Assembly (NCBI GenBank): GCA_963204705.1
Contig: CAUJHL010000061.1
Location: 1-37,685, forward strand
DNA length: 37,685 nt
Direction of reading: 5' to 3'
DNA from: Pseudomonadota bacterium
GTDB taxonomy: Bacteria; Pseudomonadota; Gammaproteobacteria; Pseudomonadales; Moraxellaceae
The notes beneath the pieces were generated by a model. The model ran no database searches and was not told the origin of the DNA. It saw only the letters and a program-made list of their open reading frames with translations. The position numbers and the translations under genes are program-made. How positions within the stretch are numbered: the first letter of the stretch is position 1; each line of letters starts with the position of its first letter. Below, in pieces: positions 8,207 to 19,214 of the stretch.

Positions 8207-8390
8207 TTGGGGTCTGTTTGCGTTTCAGCCATGCATTGCGTTACGAGAAACTGCTTTCTGTCACTGCCCCGCACAATTTGCTATAGACCAGCACACACAG
8301 ACGACACACACGGACTAAGGACGTGCACGGTTAGACTTCTTAGTATTTTAGGCAGTTCGGCATCCTCATTTTATGAATGCTCTTATTTAA

Positions 8391-8418
8391 TGATCTGATT
8401 TTCGTGATCTGATTTTCG
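8391..8418. repeat. Perfect 14-bp tandem duplication
   Basis: TGATCTGATTTTCG occurs twice in direct succession at 8391-8404 and 8405-8418, about 75 bp upstream of the transglutaminase-like gene. It could be a slippage product or paired protein-binding half-sites; nothing else in the sequence distinguishes these. Confidence 0.7.
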
Positions 8419-8425
8419 TAGTCAG

Positions 8426-8473
8426 AGCGTGCTCTCTGCCTTCTCAGGGTAGGTGATTGCTGGTGAGCACGCT
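8426..8473 (+). promoter_or_regulatory. Leader hairpin upstream of the transglutaminase-like gene
   Basis: AGCGTGCTC at 8426-8434 is perfectly complementary to GAGCACGCT at 8465-8473, giving a 9-bp stem that ends 10 bases before the GGAAG ribosome-binding site (8484-8488). A competing smaller palindrome, AGAGC/GCTCT, lies at 8424-8435. The two foldings are mutually exclusive, so a translational or mRNA-stability role is possible but unproven. Confidence 0.35.
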
Positions 8474-8493
8474 GTATTGCCCAGGAAGTTACC

Positions 8494-9501
8494 ATGACAC
8501 GAACTCCTTCTGTCTTACTTCAATCCACTCACAATTCTGCAGCCAATCATTCTGCCTCCAATCAGCCTGGCACCAATCAGCCCGCCACCGATTCGTTCCA
8601 GCCACATCAGGTGGATATAGATTGCACGCTGGATTATGAGGTGATCGAGCCCTCAGAGATGATCGTTCAGATGCAGGCGGCTGAACATCCCTGGCAAACC
8701 CTGGAAAATGAGTCGCTCAGTCTGATTCCTGGCGATTTGGCGGTGGAGTATTTCCGGGATGCCACTGGAATGAATCGCTTAATGCGCTTTAGCGTTGAGC
8801 CTGGACATTTGCAATTGCGTTATCAGCTAACGGCTACCCTGACGATGCCACAGCGTGATTTATCGCTGCCTGAAATGGACATTTCCGACATTCCTTCCGA
8901 ATATTTGCATTATTTATTGCCCAGTCGTTATTGCGAGTCCGAACTGATCGGCCCCATGGCGCGTCGTACCTTTGGCCATTTGCTACGAGGGGCAGCGCGG
9001 GTAGAGGCGATGTGCGACTGGATTCATGAGCATATTGCCTATGAAGTGGGTTCGTCCCATTTCACGATGACAGCCCGTGATGTGCTGATGAATCGCGCAG
9101 GCGTCTGTCGGGATTTTGCGCATTTGGGCGTGGCGTTTTGTCGGGCACTGAATATTCCTGCACGCTTTGTCTTTGGTTATATGGAATTTGACGATCCGCC
9201 GCCGGATTTTCATGCACTGTTTGAAGCCTATGTTGGCGGTCAATGGATGCTGTTTGACGCGACACGAATGGGCAAACTGGAAAAACTGGTGCGTATCGGC
9301 ACTGGTGTGGATGCCAAGGACGTTGCTTTTGCAACCATTTATGGCAATGTACGCATGAATTACATGAAACCACTGGTGCAGGATCATCGGCCTGGGGAGC
9401 CGGTGGTGTTTCATGAGGTAGACAGCTATATCGGGTGCCCACAGGGCGGGCCCATTCGGGGTGAAGCGGGTAACGGCGCGCTCGAAGTGGAGCAGCCTTA
9501 A
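8494..9501 (+). CDS. Transglutaminase-like cysteine protease family protein
   Basis: The 335-residue protein has the transglutaminase-like catalytic triad in order: C205 in AGVCRDFAH, H240 in DFHALFEAYV and D255 in LFDATRM. The N-terminal 120 residues form the beta-rich domain usual in bacterial proteins of this family, preceded by a Ser/Asn/Gln-rich low-complexity tail of about 38 residues. Bacterial members are mostly uncharacterised and probably cut peptide or isopeptide bonds. No signal peptide is visible, so it is likely cytoplasmic. The start at 8494 has a well-spaced GGAAG. It stands alone between the non-coding region after hpf and ibaG. Its substrate is unknown. Confidence 0.85.
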   Translation: MTRTPSVLLQSTHNSAANHSASNQPGTNQPATDSFQPHQVDIDCTLDYEVIEPSEMIVQMQAAEHPWQTLENESLSLIPGDLAVEYFRDATGMNRLMRFSVEPGHLQLRYQLTATLTMPQRDLSLPEMDISDIPSEYLHYLLPSRYCESELIGPMARRTFGHLLRGAARVEAMCDWIHEHIAYEVGSSHFTMTARDVLMNRAGVCRDFAHLGVAFCRALNIPARFVFGYMEFDDPPPDFHALFEAYVGGQWMLFDATRMGKLEKLVRIGTGVDAKDVAFATIYGNVRMNYMKPLVQDHRPGEPVVFHEVDSYIGCPQGGPIRGEAGNGALEVEQP

Positions 9502-9652
9502 CGGGACCTATTCAAGCCTGTTTATGCCGTTTAGCCCGATCGGTATCCCTGTCCGGGATGCGCTAAAAATCGGTGTGATCGTGGGTCATGACTGGACTGT
9601 CTCTGCTACCAAGAGTAACCTTAGCGCAGAATTGGCAAGTATAGGGTACGTC

Positions 9653-11846
<2,194 letters not shown>

Positions 11847-11936
11847 TCATGCTTCAGGTGTGCCATTTCCCCGCAGGATGTGGCCAGCCCTGAATTGGTT
11901 TTTCATGTTCGGGTTTTGACCCGCTCAGGACTGTTT

Positions 11937-13280
11937 ATGCGATTGCTCTCCACCCTCGATCCTGACTTCCCCACGGAACTAGATCGCTTATTGGCCTTTG
12001 AAACCGTCAATGATCCAGAGCTGATTCGTACCGTAGACGAGATTATTCATCGTGTGCGCACGCATGGAAACGATGAAGTGCTCCGGCTGACGCAACAATT
12101 TGACCAGCATCCCGCCGGCACGTTTCAGGAGCTGGAGCTGTCTGCCAGCCAGCTGGAGCAGGCATTTCAATCGCTCAAGCCTCAAGTGCGTGATGCACTG
12201 ATTCTGGCTGCTGAGCGGATTCGCCAGTTTCATCGCCTGCAAAAGCAGGAGGACTGGCAGCATACCGATCCATTGGGCAATGTGCTGGGCCAGAAAGTCA
12301 CGCCGCTTGATCGGGTAGGTATTTACGTGCCCGGTGGCAAAGCGTCCTATCCCTCCTCGGTACTGATGAACGCCATTCCTGCGCATGTGGCTGGCGTGCA
12401 GGAAATCATCATGGTCGTCCCCGCACCTCGTGGTGAGCTGAACCCGCTGGTACTGGCAGCGGCGCATCTGGCAGGTGTCAGTCGCGTATTCACGATTGGA
12501 GGTGCGCAGGCGGTCGCTGCGCTGGCTTATGGTACCGAAACCATTCCGCGCGTTGATAAAATCACTGGGCCGGGTAATCGCTATGTCGCCGCTGCCAAAC
12601 GCGCCGTGTTTGGTCAGGTGGGCATCGACATGATTGCCGGGCCGTCTGAAATACTGGTCTATGCTGAAGGTGCCAATCGTCCCGACTGGCTGGCCATGGA
12701 TCTCCTGTCACAGGCCGAACACGATGAAGTGGCCCAGTCCATTTTGATTAGTGACGATCAGTCCTTGCTGGAAAAAGTCGAAAAAGAGCTTTATAAGGCA
12801 TTGGACACTCTGCCGAAATCCGACATTGCCCGCAGTTCGATCACTCATCGTGGTGCCCTCATCCGGGTGCAGGGGCGGGAGGAGGCGATTGAGCTGATCA
12901 ATCGGATTGCGCCGGAACACCTTGAGCTGTGCATGGACAATCCTGAAGTTCTATTGCCAAAGATTCGGCATGCCGGGGCCATTTTTATGGGCCGACACAC
13001 CCCGGAAGCATTGGGGGATTACTGTGCAGGGCCAAATCACGTCTTGCCCACGTCCGGCACGGCCCGTTTTTCGTCACCGCTGGGTGTCTACGATTTTCAA
13101 AAACGCAGCAGCCTGATTCATTGCAGCCCCAAAGGCAGCCAGATTCTTGCCAATGCCGCCCAGGTGCTGGCGCGGGAAGAAGGTCTGGAGGCCCATGCGC
13201 GTTCCGCTGAATTTCGCCTTATGGAGCCTGAGCCTTTAGTGGAACAACCGCGTGTTGTGTCGTTAGCGCAGGAGCGTTAA
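11937..13280 (+). CDS. hisD: Histidinol dehydrogenase HisD
   Basis: HisD oxidises histidinol to histidine in two NAD-dependent steps. The 447-residue product carries the family blocks [31 protein letters not shown] and [11 protein letters not shown]. The zinc and active-site segments are [11 protein letters not shown] and [18 protein letters not shown] chose the ATG at 11937 because AGGA lies 7 bases upstream and the sequence aligns with the usual start; a GTG at 11880 would add 19 unrelated residues. It follows hisG by 90 bp and is 3 bp from hisC. Confidence 0.97.
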   Translation: MRLLSTLDPDFPTELDRLLAFETVNDPELIRTVDEIIHRVRTHGNDEVLRLTQQFDQHPAGTFQELELSASQLEQAFQSLKPQVRDALILAAERIRQFHRLQKQEDWQHTDPLGNVLGQKVTPLDRVGIYVPGGKASYPSSVLMNAIPAHVAGVQEIIMVVPAPRGELNPLVLAAAHLAGVSRVFTIGGAQAVAALAYGTETIPRVDKITGPGNRYVAAAKRAVFGQVGIDMIAGPSEILVYAEGANRPDWLAMDLLSQAEHDEVAQSILISDDQSLLEKVEKELYKALDTLPKSDIARSSITHRGALIRVQGREEAIELINRIAPEHLELCMDNPEVLLPKIRHAGAIFMGRHTPEALGDYCAGPNHVLPTSGTARFSSPLGVYDFQKRSSLIHCSPKGSQILANAAQVLAREEGLEAHARSAEFRLMEPEPLVEQPRVVSLAQER

Positions 13281-13283
13281 GCG

Positions 13284-14453
13284 ATGGCCTTAAATAACCT
13301 TAATAACCAGAACGCCAAAAATACGCCTATGGACATCACTGGCTTGATGGAGTTATTTCGGCCTGAAATTCGGAGTCTGGCTGCCTATCATGTGCAGTCC
13401 TCCGCGGGCATGCTGAAGCTGGATGCCATGGAAAATCCCTATCCTTTGCCTGCTCCTGTTCAGACTGCCTGGGCAGAAACCCTGGCTGCGATTGAGGTCA
13501 ACCGCTATCCCGCACCTGATGCGCCTGCACTGAAGCAGGCCATTCGGCGTGCCATGGCGATTCCTCACGACATGGAAATACTGCTGGGCAATGGCTCGGA
13601 TGAAATCATCCAGATCTTGCTGATGGCACTGGCCAAACCGGCGGCGTGTGTGCTGGCGGTCGAGCCCTGTTTTGTCATGTATAAAATGATCGCCCGATTT
13701 GTGGGGATGAATTACATCGGGGTGCCTTTAACTCCCGATTTCCAGATTCATCGGGATGAAACGCTCGCGGCGATTCAGACTTGCCAGCCGGCTATTATTT
13801 TTCTTGCGGAACCCAATAATCCCACGGGTAACCATTTCGACCCGGAGACTGTCGAAGCCATCATTCAGGCGGCACCGGGTCTTGTGGTGATTGACGAAGC
13901 CTATTTGCCGTTTAGTGATCGGCAGGCGCTACCCTTGCTGGAAAAATACCCTCAGGTAGTGATCATGCGCACCCTGTCCAAACAGGGACTGGCGGGTTTG
14001 CGACTCGGCTTGCTGGTCGGCCGTCCCGAGCTGCTGCATGAATGTGAGAAAGTAAGGTTGCCCTATAATATCAATGCCTTAACTCAGGCGGTAGCGACCT
14101 TGTGCCTGACACATCAGGCTGAATTTGACGCGCAGGCTAAACGGATTTGTGCAGAGCGTGACCGCTTGCAGACTGAACTGAATCAAGTGGGACTGCACCC
14201 CTTTCCTTCCAGTGCCAATTTTATTCTGGCACGAACCGCATCGGGTCAGGCGAGGCCGTTGTTTGAAGGATTGAAACGGCGGGGCGTACTCATCAAATGC
14301 CTGGATGGCGGCCATCCACTACTGACGGATTGCTTGCGGTTCACGGTCAGTACCCCGGAAGAAAACTCGCAATGCCTAACTGCCGTGAAAGAGGTCTTAG
14401 AGGAATTGAACTCACAAACACACCAGTCAAGCCTTTCGGAGCTCTCAGAATAA
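13284..14453 (+). CDS. hisC: Histidinol-phosphate aminotransferase HisC
   Basis: HisC is a fold-type I PLP enzyme that converts imidazole acetol phosphate plus glutamate to histidinol phosphate. Active-site residues can be placed: N179 in AEPNNPTGN, D204 in VVIDEAYLPF and the PLP lysine K233 in RTLSKQGLAGLRLG. The start has AGGAG nine bases upstream, inside the end of hisD, and the two genes are 3 bp apart, so they are coupled. The first 20 residues are Asn-rich and look non-conserved. It is the last gene of the ibaG-murA-his transcription unit. Confidence 0.96.
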   Translation: MALNNLNNQNAKNTPMDITGLMELFRPEIRSLAAYHVQSSAGMLKLDAMENPYPLPAPVQTAWAETLAAIEVNRYPAPDAPALKQAIRRAMAIPHDMEILLGNGSDEIIQILLMALAKPAACVLAVEPCFVMYKMIARFVGMNYIGVPLTPDFQIHRDETLAAIQTCQPAIIFLAEPNNPTGNHFDPETVEAIIQAAPGLVVIDEAYLPFSDRQALPLLEKYPQVVIMRTLSKQGLAGLRLGLLVGRPELLHECEKVRLPYNINALTQAVATLCLTHQAEFDAQAKRICAERDRLQTELNQVGLHPFPSSANFILARTASGQARPLFEGLKRRGVLIKCLDGGHPLLTDCLRFTVSTPEENSQCLTAVKEVLEELNSQTHQSSLSELSE

Positions 14454-14481
14454 CCCCTGCGAACTGGTTGAGCGCCCAGCC

Positions 14482-14536
14482 AACGGTCACTTGACTTCCC
14501 TTTAGCTTCCCTAGGGTTGCGGGGAGGCCGTTTTTT
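14482..14536 (+). terminator. Probable intrinsic terminator of the murA-his unit
   Basis: AACGG at 14482-14486 pairs with CCGTT (14528-14532), and a CTTCCC copy (14495-14500 or 14506-14511) pairs with GGGGAG at 14521-14526. The stem is followed by a run of T residues to 14536. The arms are separated by an asymmetric internal loop, so strength is uncertain. It overlaps the 3' end of the convergent TetR gene. Confidence 0.4.
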
Positions 14537-15299
14537 CCTGACGTTCCTGTAAGGTTCTGGCGCCGAGCAAGATCATTTTAATCATCACGACGGATTGATC
14601 GAGCAGGACGCGCTGAACTTCGGAATTGGACTCCGCGGCAGACGCTGCCATGCCAATGACCATCCGGGTAATGGCTTTTGCCGTAGTAGCAGGCTCAAAG
14701 ACTGTGTACCCAAACGACTGTTCGATCCGAATCAGATCGTCGCGTAATTCTTCTTCAAAAAAGACGTACTGGCGTTCCACCGCGTTACGAAATGCGGGGG
14801 AGCCGACTTTTCCTTCACGTAACAATAATTGCAGATAGTGCTGGTCGTTATTGAGTTGCTCAAGAAACACAGTCATCGAATTACGAACAATGCTGCGGCC
14901 TGAAAATGCCTGTTGACGCGCAGCACCAATAATTTTCCGCAAGGTCGTTCCCGCGCGTTCTATCAGTGCAATGGCAAGCTCATCCACATCCCGAAAATGA
15001 CGGTAAAAACTGTTGGGCGCGATTCCAGCTTCACGGGCAATTTCCCGCAAGCTCAGAGTGGACACACTGCGGTGTGGGCCAAGGAGTTTGAGTGCGGCAT
15101 CAATCAGCTCTTCGCGGGTAATGGTCGCACGACGACCCAGGGCGGGTCGGGAAGGCGGCGGCTGTTCAGCGGCGTGTTCTGTCAACAGCGCGCTGGTAGG
15201 AGCGTGTTCCTGAGCGTGTCGGGGGGATTCCGGCAAACGACCACGGTAGGTTCCCTGGGCAAAATCGGCAGTATGGGGAGAATATGGGATTGTGGTCAT
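14511..15299 (-). CDS. fabR: TetR-family transcriptional repressor, FabR/DesT-like
   Basis: A TetR helix-turn-helix covers about residues 83-108 (SLREIAREAGIAPNSFYRHF, then RDVDEL). This block, together with LLLREG further on, strongly resembles FabR, which represses unsaturated fatty-acid genes in response to acyl chains. The start at 15299 has AGGAA well placed; the frame also has a GTG at 15317. The 262-residue product is longer than E. coli FabR because of an N-terminal, low-complexity extension of about 58 residues. No fatty-acid gene is adjacent. A palindrome just upstream suggests autoregulation. The exact regulon is inference. Confidence 0.8.
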   Translation of the reverse strand: MTTIPYSPHTADFAQGTYRGRLPESPRHAQEHAPTSALLTEHAAEQPPPSRPALGRRATITREELIDAALKLLGPHRSVSTLSLREIAREAGIAPNSFYRHFRDVDELAIALIERAGTTLRKIIGAARQQAFSGRSIVRNSMTVFLEQLNNDQHYLQLLLREGKVGSPAFRNAVERQYVFFEEELRDDLIRIEQSFGYTVFEPATTAKAITRMVIGMAASAAESNSEVQRVLLDQSVVMIKMILLGARTLQERQEKTASPQP

Positions 15300-15324
15300 G
15301 AAAAATTCCTTTTTCACATGGAAT

Positions 15325-15349
15325 GTGTATTACACGTTAGTGTACTCAC
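15325..15349. promoter_or_regulatory. Candidate operator of the FabR-like repressor
   Basis: A perfect 11-bp palindrome GTGTATTACAC lies at 15325-15335, and a second imperfect copy GTGTACTCAC follows at 15340-15349, 15 bp further on. They lie 26-50 bp upstream of the repressor start, where an autoregulatory TetR site would be expected. The GTGTA core resembles sites remembered for FabR/DesT proteins, but no binding data support it here. Confidence 0.45.
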
Positions 15350-15438
15350 AGTTGTGCATTAACTCTATGACCAAACAGGACGATCGGTAGTAAAACACTG
15401 CTGACTGTTTTTTGCCTGCAATTTGGCAGTGGAGGCCC

Positions 15439-15468
15439 AAAAAAATGACAGCCGAAGCTGCCATTTTT
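15439..15468 (-). terminator. Rho-independent terminator of the ETF-QO gene, possibly bidirectional
   Basis: On the minus strand ATGGCAGC and GCTGTCAT form an 8-bp stem (one G-T pair) closed by a TTCG tetraloop and followed by seven T residues. On the plus strand the same stem is followed by five T residues including the last stem base, so it may also work in that direction. A second small hairpin, CACTGT/ACAGTG, lies at 15469-15484. Confidence 0.8.
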
Positions 15469-15504
15469 CACTGTAAAAACAGTGGGCTCTGACTTTAATT
15501 GTGA

Positions 15505-17160
15505 TCACATGTTTGGATAGTTTGGCCCGCCGCCGCCTTCGGGAGTCACCCAGGTGATGTTTTGTGCCGGGTCTTTGATGTCACAGGTTTTGCAATGTAC
15601 GCAGTTTTGCGCATTGATCTGGAACCGCGCACCTTCAGGCGAGGACACAATTTCATACACGCCGGCTGGGCAATAGCGCTGGGCAGGCTCTGCGTACAAG
15701 GGCAGATTTTTCTTGAGCGGAATCGACGGGTCGCGCAGCTTCAGGTGGACGGGCTGGTCTTCCTCGTGGTTGGTATTGGAAATAAATACCGACGAGAGTT
15801 TGTCAAAGCTCAGCTTGCCATCTGGTTTTGGATAGTCCGGTTTGTACGACTGCGAGGCCAGATCCAGCGTTTTGTAATCCGGCGTGGTGTCGCGGATTGT
15901 AAACGGAATTTTGAGCAGATTCTGGTCAATAAAATTAAACCCGCCACCCATGATGGTGCCCATGCGGTGCATCGACGATCCAAAGTTGCGTGACGCATAC
16001 AGCTCTTCATACAGCCAGGAGTTGCGGAATTTGTCGGCATAGGCAGTCACCGTGTCGCCACTGCGGCCAGCCTTGATGGCTTCAAAGACGGCTTCGGCAC
16101 AGAGCATACCGGACTTCATGGCCGTATGGGTACCCTTGATTTTGGCGAAGTTCAGGAAGCCTGCGTCATCTCCAATCAGGCAAGCGCCGGGCACCGCCAG
16201 CTCTGGCAGCGCATTCAGGCCGCCCTTGATCACGGCGCGGGCACCATAGGAAATGCGTTTGCCGCCTTCCAGATATTTGCTGATAACTGGGTGATGTTTC
16301 CAGCGCTGCATCTCGTCAAACGGAGACATATACGGGTTATGGTAGGAGAGATCGACGATCATCCCCAGCGTCACCTGATTGTTTTCCGCATGATACAGCC
16401 ACCAGCCACCGGTTGAGCCGGTTTCGGTCAGCGGCCAGCCACTGCCGTGCAGTACCAGACCTTCTTCATGCTTGGCGGGGTCAATTTCCCACAGTTCCTT
16501 GATGCCAATCCCGTAGTGCTGCGGATCGGCATTTTTGTTCAGGTTAAAGCGGCTGATCAACTCTTTGCCCAGATGCCCACGGCAGCCTTCGGCGAAAATG
16601 GTGTATTTGGCATGCAGTTCGTAGCCTGGGGTGAAGCTGTGCTTTTGCTCGCCATCACGGCTAACGCCCATGTCGCCGGTCACGATGCCTTTTACGCTGC
16701 CATCGGGATGGTACAGGACTTCGGCGGCGGCAAAGCCCGGGAATACCGTGACTTCGAGTTCTTCGGCCTTGGCGCCCAGCCAGCGCACGACGTTGCCCAG
16801 CGAGACAATGTAATTGCCTTCGTTATGCATGCTTTTGGGGACGACAAAATTGGGTGCCTGAATGCCCCGTTTTTCTGAAGTCAGAATGTAAATGCGGTCT
16901 TCACGCGCAGGCACGGTGAGGGGTGCCCCCTGTTCTTTCCAGTCAGGAATCAGTTCATTCAGCGCACGCGGTTCGATAACGGCACCGGACAAAATGTGTG
17001 CGCCGATCTCCGAGCCTTTTTCGACCAGACAGACGGATAAATCGGGCAAGCCCTGTTCAGCTGCCAGCTGGCGCAGGCGAATGGCCGCAGACAGGCCGGA
17101 CGGGCCGCCGCCCACGATCACGACATCAAACTCCATCGATTCGCGTTCGATGTGTTCCAT
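15505..17160 (-). CDS. etfQO: Electron transfer flavoprotein-ubiquinone oxidoreductase
   Basis: This inner-membrane-associated enzyme passes electrons from reduced ETF, loaded by acyl-CoA and other dehydrogenases, to the quinone pool. The 551-residue product has an N-terminal FAD-binding GGGPSG at residues 17-22. Its C-terminal 4Fe-4S cluster shows one cysteine in RYCPAGVYE and three in NCVHCKTCDIKDP. The ATG at 17160 is preceded by GAGGAG at ideal spacing; upstream in-frame codons would add ten residues with no ribosome-binding site. The etfBA genes are elsewhere. A strong terminator lies 37 bp past the stop. Confidence 0.97.
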   Translation of the reverse strand: MEHIERESMEFDVVIVGGGPSGLSAAIRLRQLAAEQGLPDLSVCLVEKGSEIGAHILSGAVIEPRALNELIPDWKEQGAPLTVPAREDRIYILTSEKRGIQAPNFVVPKSMHNEGNYIVSLGNVVRWLGAKAEELEVTVFPGFAAAEVLYHPDGSVKGIVTGDMGVSRDGEQKHSFTPGYELHAKYTIFAEGCRGHLGKELISRFNLNKNADPQHYGIGIKELWEIDPAKHEEGLVLHGSGWPLTETGSTGGWWLYHAENNQVTLGMIVDLSYHNPYMSPFDEMQRWKHHPVISKYLEGGKRISYGARAVIKGGLNALPELAVPGACLIGDDAGFLNFAKIKGTHTAMKSGMLCAEAVFEAIKAGRSGDTVTAYADKFRNSWLYEELYASRNFGSSMHRMGTIMGGGFNFIDQNLLKIPFTIRDTTPDYKTLDLASQSYKPDYPKPDGKLSFDKLSSVFISNTNHEEDQPVHLKLRDPSIPLKKNLPLYAEPAQRYCPAGVYEIVSSPEGARFQINAQNCVHCKTCDIKDPAQNITWVTPEGGGGPNYPNM

Positions 17161-17359
17161 ACTGGACTCCTCAGGTGAATCGGGTGCCAACGCAAGCGCG
17201 CCATGACCAGTCGGGCATGGGCGGGCTGTCTGCCCGGAAATTACAAAAGATCAAACCCTGCACAGGGCACAATCATTGTTAAATGCCGCGTAGTATAGAA
17301 TTATTGTCGGTTGAGTGCCACTTGCCAAAGACGCATTATTTGCGGGAGATTGAGCCACC

Positions 17360-18076
17360 ATGCTGCCGGATTCACCCTCACACCCTGACACGGCCAGGCA
17401 ATCCCAAACCGAACCCCAAACTGAGTCCCAATTCCAGCCCCAATCTCAGGCTCAATCCCAGACTCAGGGTCTGGGTGCCGTCATGGCAGCAGTCCGCCAG
17501 TCGGTTGAGCCATCGGACGCTGGTGGTGCCCTACCGGTCGATCCCTTGGAAGCGCACTGGACCACGCGGAAATTGCCCCCTGTCGAACGCTGGAATCCAG
17601 CCAGTTGTGGTGACATTGCCATTGAGATCAAAGCCAATGGTGAGTGGTGGCATGAAGGCCAGCGCATAGGCCGTGCGCCGCTGGTCACACTGTTTAGCAG
17701 CGTTCTGTGGCGTGAGGGCGATGATTTTTTCCTGAAAACGCCGGTTGAAAAAATGCGCATTCGGGTAGAGGACGTGCCGTTTCAAATCACCGAAATGCGC
17801 AGGCTACCGCATGACACGTTCCCTCAATTACAACTGCGGACACCACAAGGTGATGTAGTGACTGTGGATGAAGCGCATCCGTTGACCTTTCATTCCCCGC
17901 ATCATGAGCCTGAATCCGAGCAGCGTTTGTACGTTCAACTCCGTCCGGGCATCGAAGCCTGCCTTAGCCGTAGCCTGTTTTACAGTCTAATTGACCAGAG
18001 TGAGCTGAGTACCCATGAAGGCCAAACGGAGCTGGTGATCCGCAGTGGGGATTACCGGGCGAGCTGGACACTATGA
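17360..18076 (+). CDS. DUF1285 domain protein
   Basis: Residues about 55-235 match the DUF1285 family, with the typical opening WNPASCGDIAIEIKANGEW followed by a WHEGQRIGR turn. The function of this family is unknown; its compact beta-rich fold has been suggested to bind a small ligand. The first 40 residues are a Gln/Ser/Pro-rich low-complexity tail made of near-repeats of SQ/TQ pairs, absent from most members. The gene ends in an ATGA overlap with murI, so the two are translationally coupled. The 199-bp spacer shared with the divergent ETF-QO gene should contain both promoters. Confidence 0.85.
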   Translation: MLPDSPSHPDTARQSQTEPQTESQFQPQSQAQSQTQGLGAVMAAVRQSVEPSDAGGALPVDPLEAHWTTRKLPPVERWNPASCGDIAIEIKANGEWWHEGQRIGRAPLVTLFSSVLWREGDDFFLKTPVEKMRIRVEDVPFQITEMRRLPHDTFPQLQLRTPQGDVVTVDEAHPLTFHSPHHEPESEQRLYVQLRPGIEACLSRSLFYSLIDQSELSTHEGQTELVIRSGDYRASWTL

Positions 18077-18936
18077 CCGCTGATTCCACTGCGTTAAGGC
18101 CAGAAAAACGGACGATTGCAGAATCCCCGATTGGCATTTTTGATTCCGGGGTTGGCGGGCTGTCGGTATTGCTTGAAGTTCAGGCTTTATTACCTAAGGA
18201 AACCTTGCTTTATTTGGCGGATACGGCGCACGTGCCCTATGGGGGGCGGCCAGATGAGGAGATTCGCCAGTTAACCGCCAATGCCGTTGCGGAGCTGTAT
18301 CAGCGAGGCTGCAAAGCGGTAGTGGTTGCCTGTAATACGGCTTCTGCGTTTAGTTTGACGCAGTTGCGGGAGCATTATGGCCCGCATTTTCCGGTGATCG
18401 GGCTGGTTCCAGCCGTCAAGCCCGCAGTGCTGGCAACCAAAACGGGAAAAGTCGGCGTGCTGGCGACACCGGGAACGCTCAGGGGCAATTTGCTCAAGGA
18501 CGTCATCCGGCAGGAAGCTGATCCGCGTGGCGTCGAGGTCATGACCGTGGTCAGTCCTGAGCTGGTACCTTTTGTGGAAAGGGGAGAGCAGGAATCTGCG
18601 GCTTGTCAGGCGGAGTTGCGCCGAATCCTGCAGCCAGTGGTATCCGCAGGTGCAGACCAGCTGGTGTTGGGCTGTACGCATTATCCCTTTTTGCGGCCTG
18701 TTATCGAGCAGCTATTTCCCCACCAGTTTCAGTGCGTGGATTCCGGCGCCGCAGTCGCGCGACAGGTTGCGCGGGTGTTGGATCAGCAGGGATTGCTACG
18801 CGTGGAAAAGGCCAGCCTGGATCAGAAAAATCAGCCCCCCATTCGCTGTCTGGTCAGCGGTGCGGTACCGGAAGCCCAGGGGCAGATCGTTCGATTGCTC
18901 GGCCAAAACGTGCCTGTACTGGCGTTGCATGGATAA
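18073..18936 (+). CDS. murI: Glutamate racemase MurI
   Basis: MurI converts L-glutamate to D-glutamate for peptidoglycan. The cofactor-independent two-cysteine mechanism is supported by C87 in VACNTASAF and C201 in LGCTHYPFL. The entry motif IGIFDSGVGGLSVL and the substrate loop ADTAHVPYGGRP are also intact. The 287-residue length includes an N-terminal extension of about 18 residues compared with the shortest members. Translation is coupled to the DUF1285 gene by an ATGA overlap. Confidence 0.97.
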   Translation: MTADSTALRPEKRTIAESPIGIFDSGVGGLSVLLEVQALLPKETLLYLADTAHVPYGGRPDEEIRQLTANAVAELYQRGCKAVVVACNTASAFSLTQLREHYGPHFPVIGLVPAVKPAVLATKTGKVGVLATPGTLRGNLLKDVIRQEADPRGVEVMTVVSPELVPFVERGEQESAACQAELRRILQPVVSAGADQLVLGCTHYPFLRPVIEQLFPHQFQCVDSGAAVARQVARVLDQQGLLRVEKASLDQKNQPPIRCLVSGAVPEAQGQIVRLLGQNVPVLALHG

Positions 18937-19148
18937 CGTTTAATATAGGGGTAGAAATCACAGGTTTAGCCGTATTCCTTCAGGTATGCGTCGGGTGAAG
19001 ACCGCCCGAATGTGACAGGCTACACTGTAAATCCTGCGGGATCGGGTTATTGTTAAACAAGAGCAGGCAGCCTTGATCAGCAATTGGTTTAAAAAATGCG
19101 ATCATCATCACAGGTTGCAGGCAAAAGGACAGGCTTGTACACTTGTAC

Positions 19149-19173
19149 TCAGGTCAATGGACGGATGACCTGA
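19149..19173. promoter_or_regulatory. Perfect 8-bp inverted repeat upstream of the DUF4062 gene
   Basis: TCAGGTCA at 19149-19156 and TGACCTGA at 19166-19173 form a perfect dyad with a 9-bp spacer, 41 bp before the start codon. Just before it the sequence CTTGTACA then CTTGTACT forms a short direct repeat. The position fits an operator or a leader hairpin; no T-run follows. The rest of the 278-bp spacer (18937-19214) shows no gene. Confidence 0.45.
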
Positions 19174-19214
19174 CATGCGTCCAGTTTAACGACTGGGCAG
19201 TCAAGGAGTGGAAC

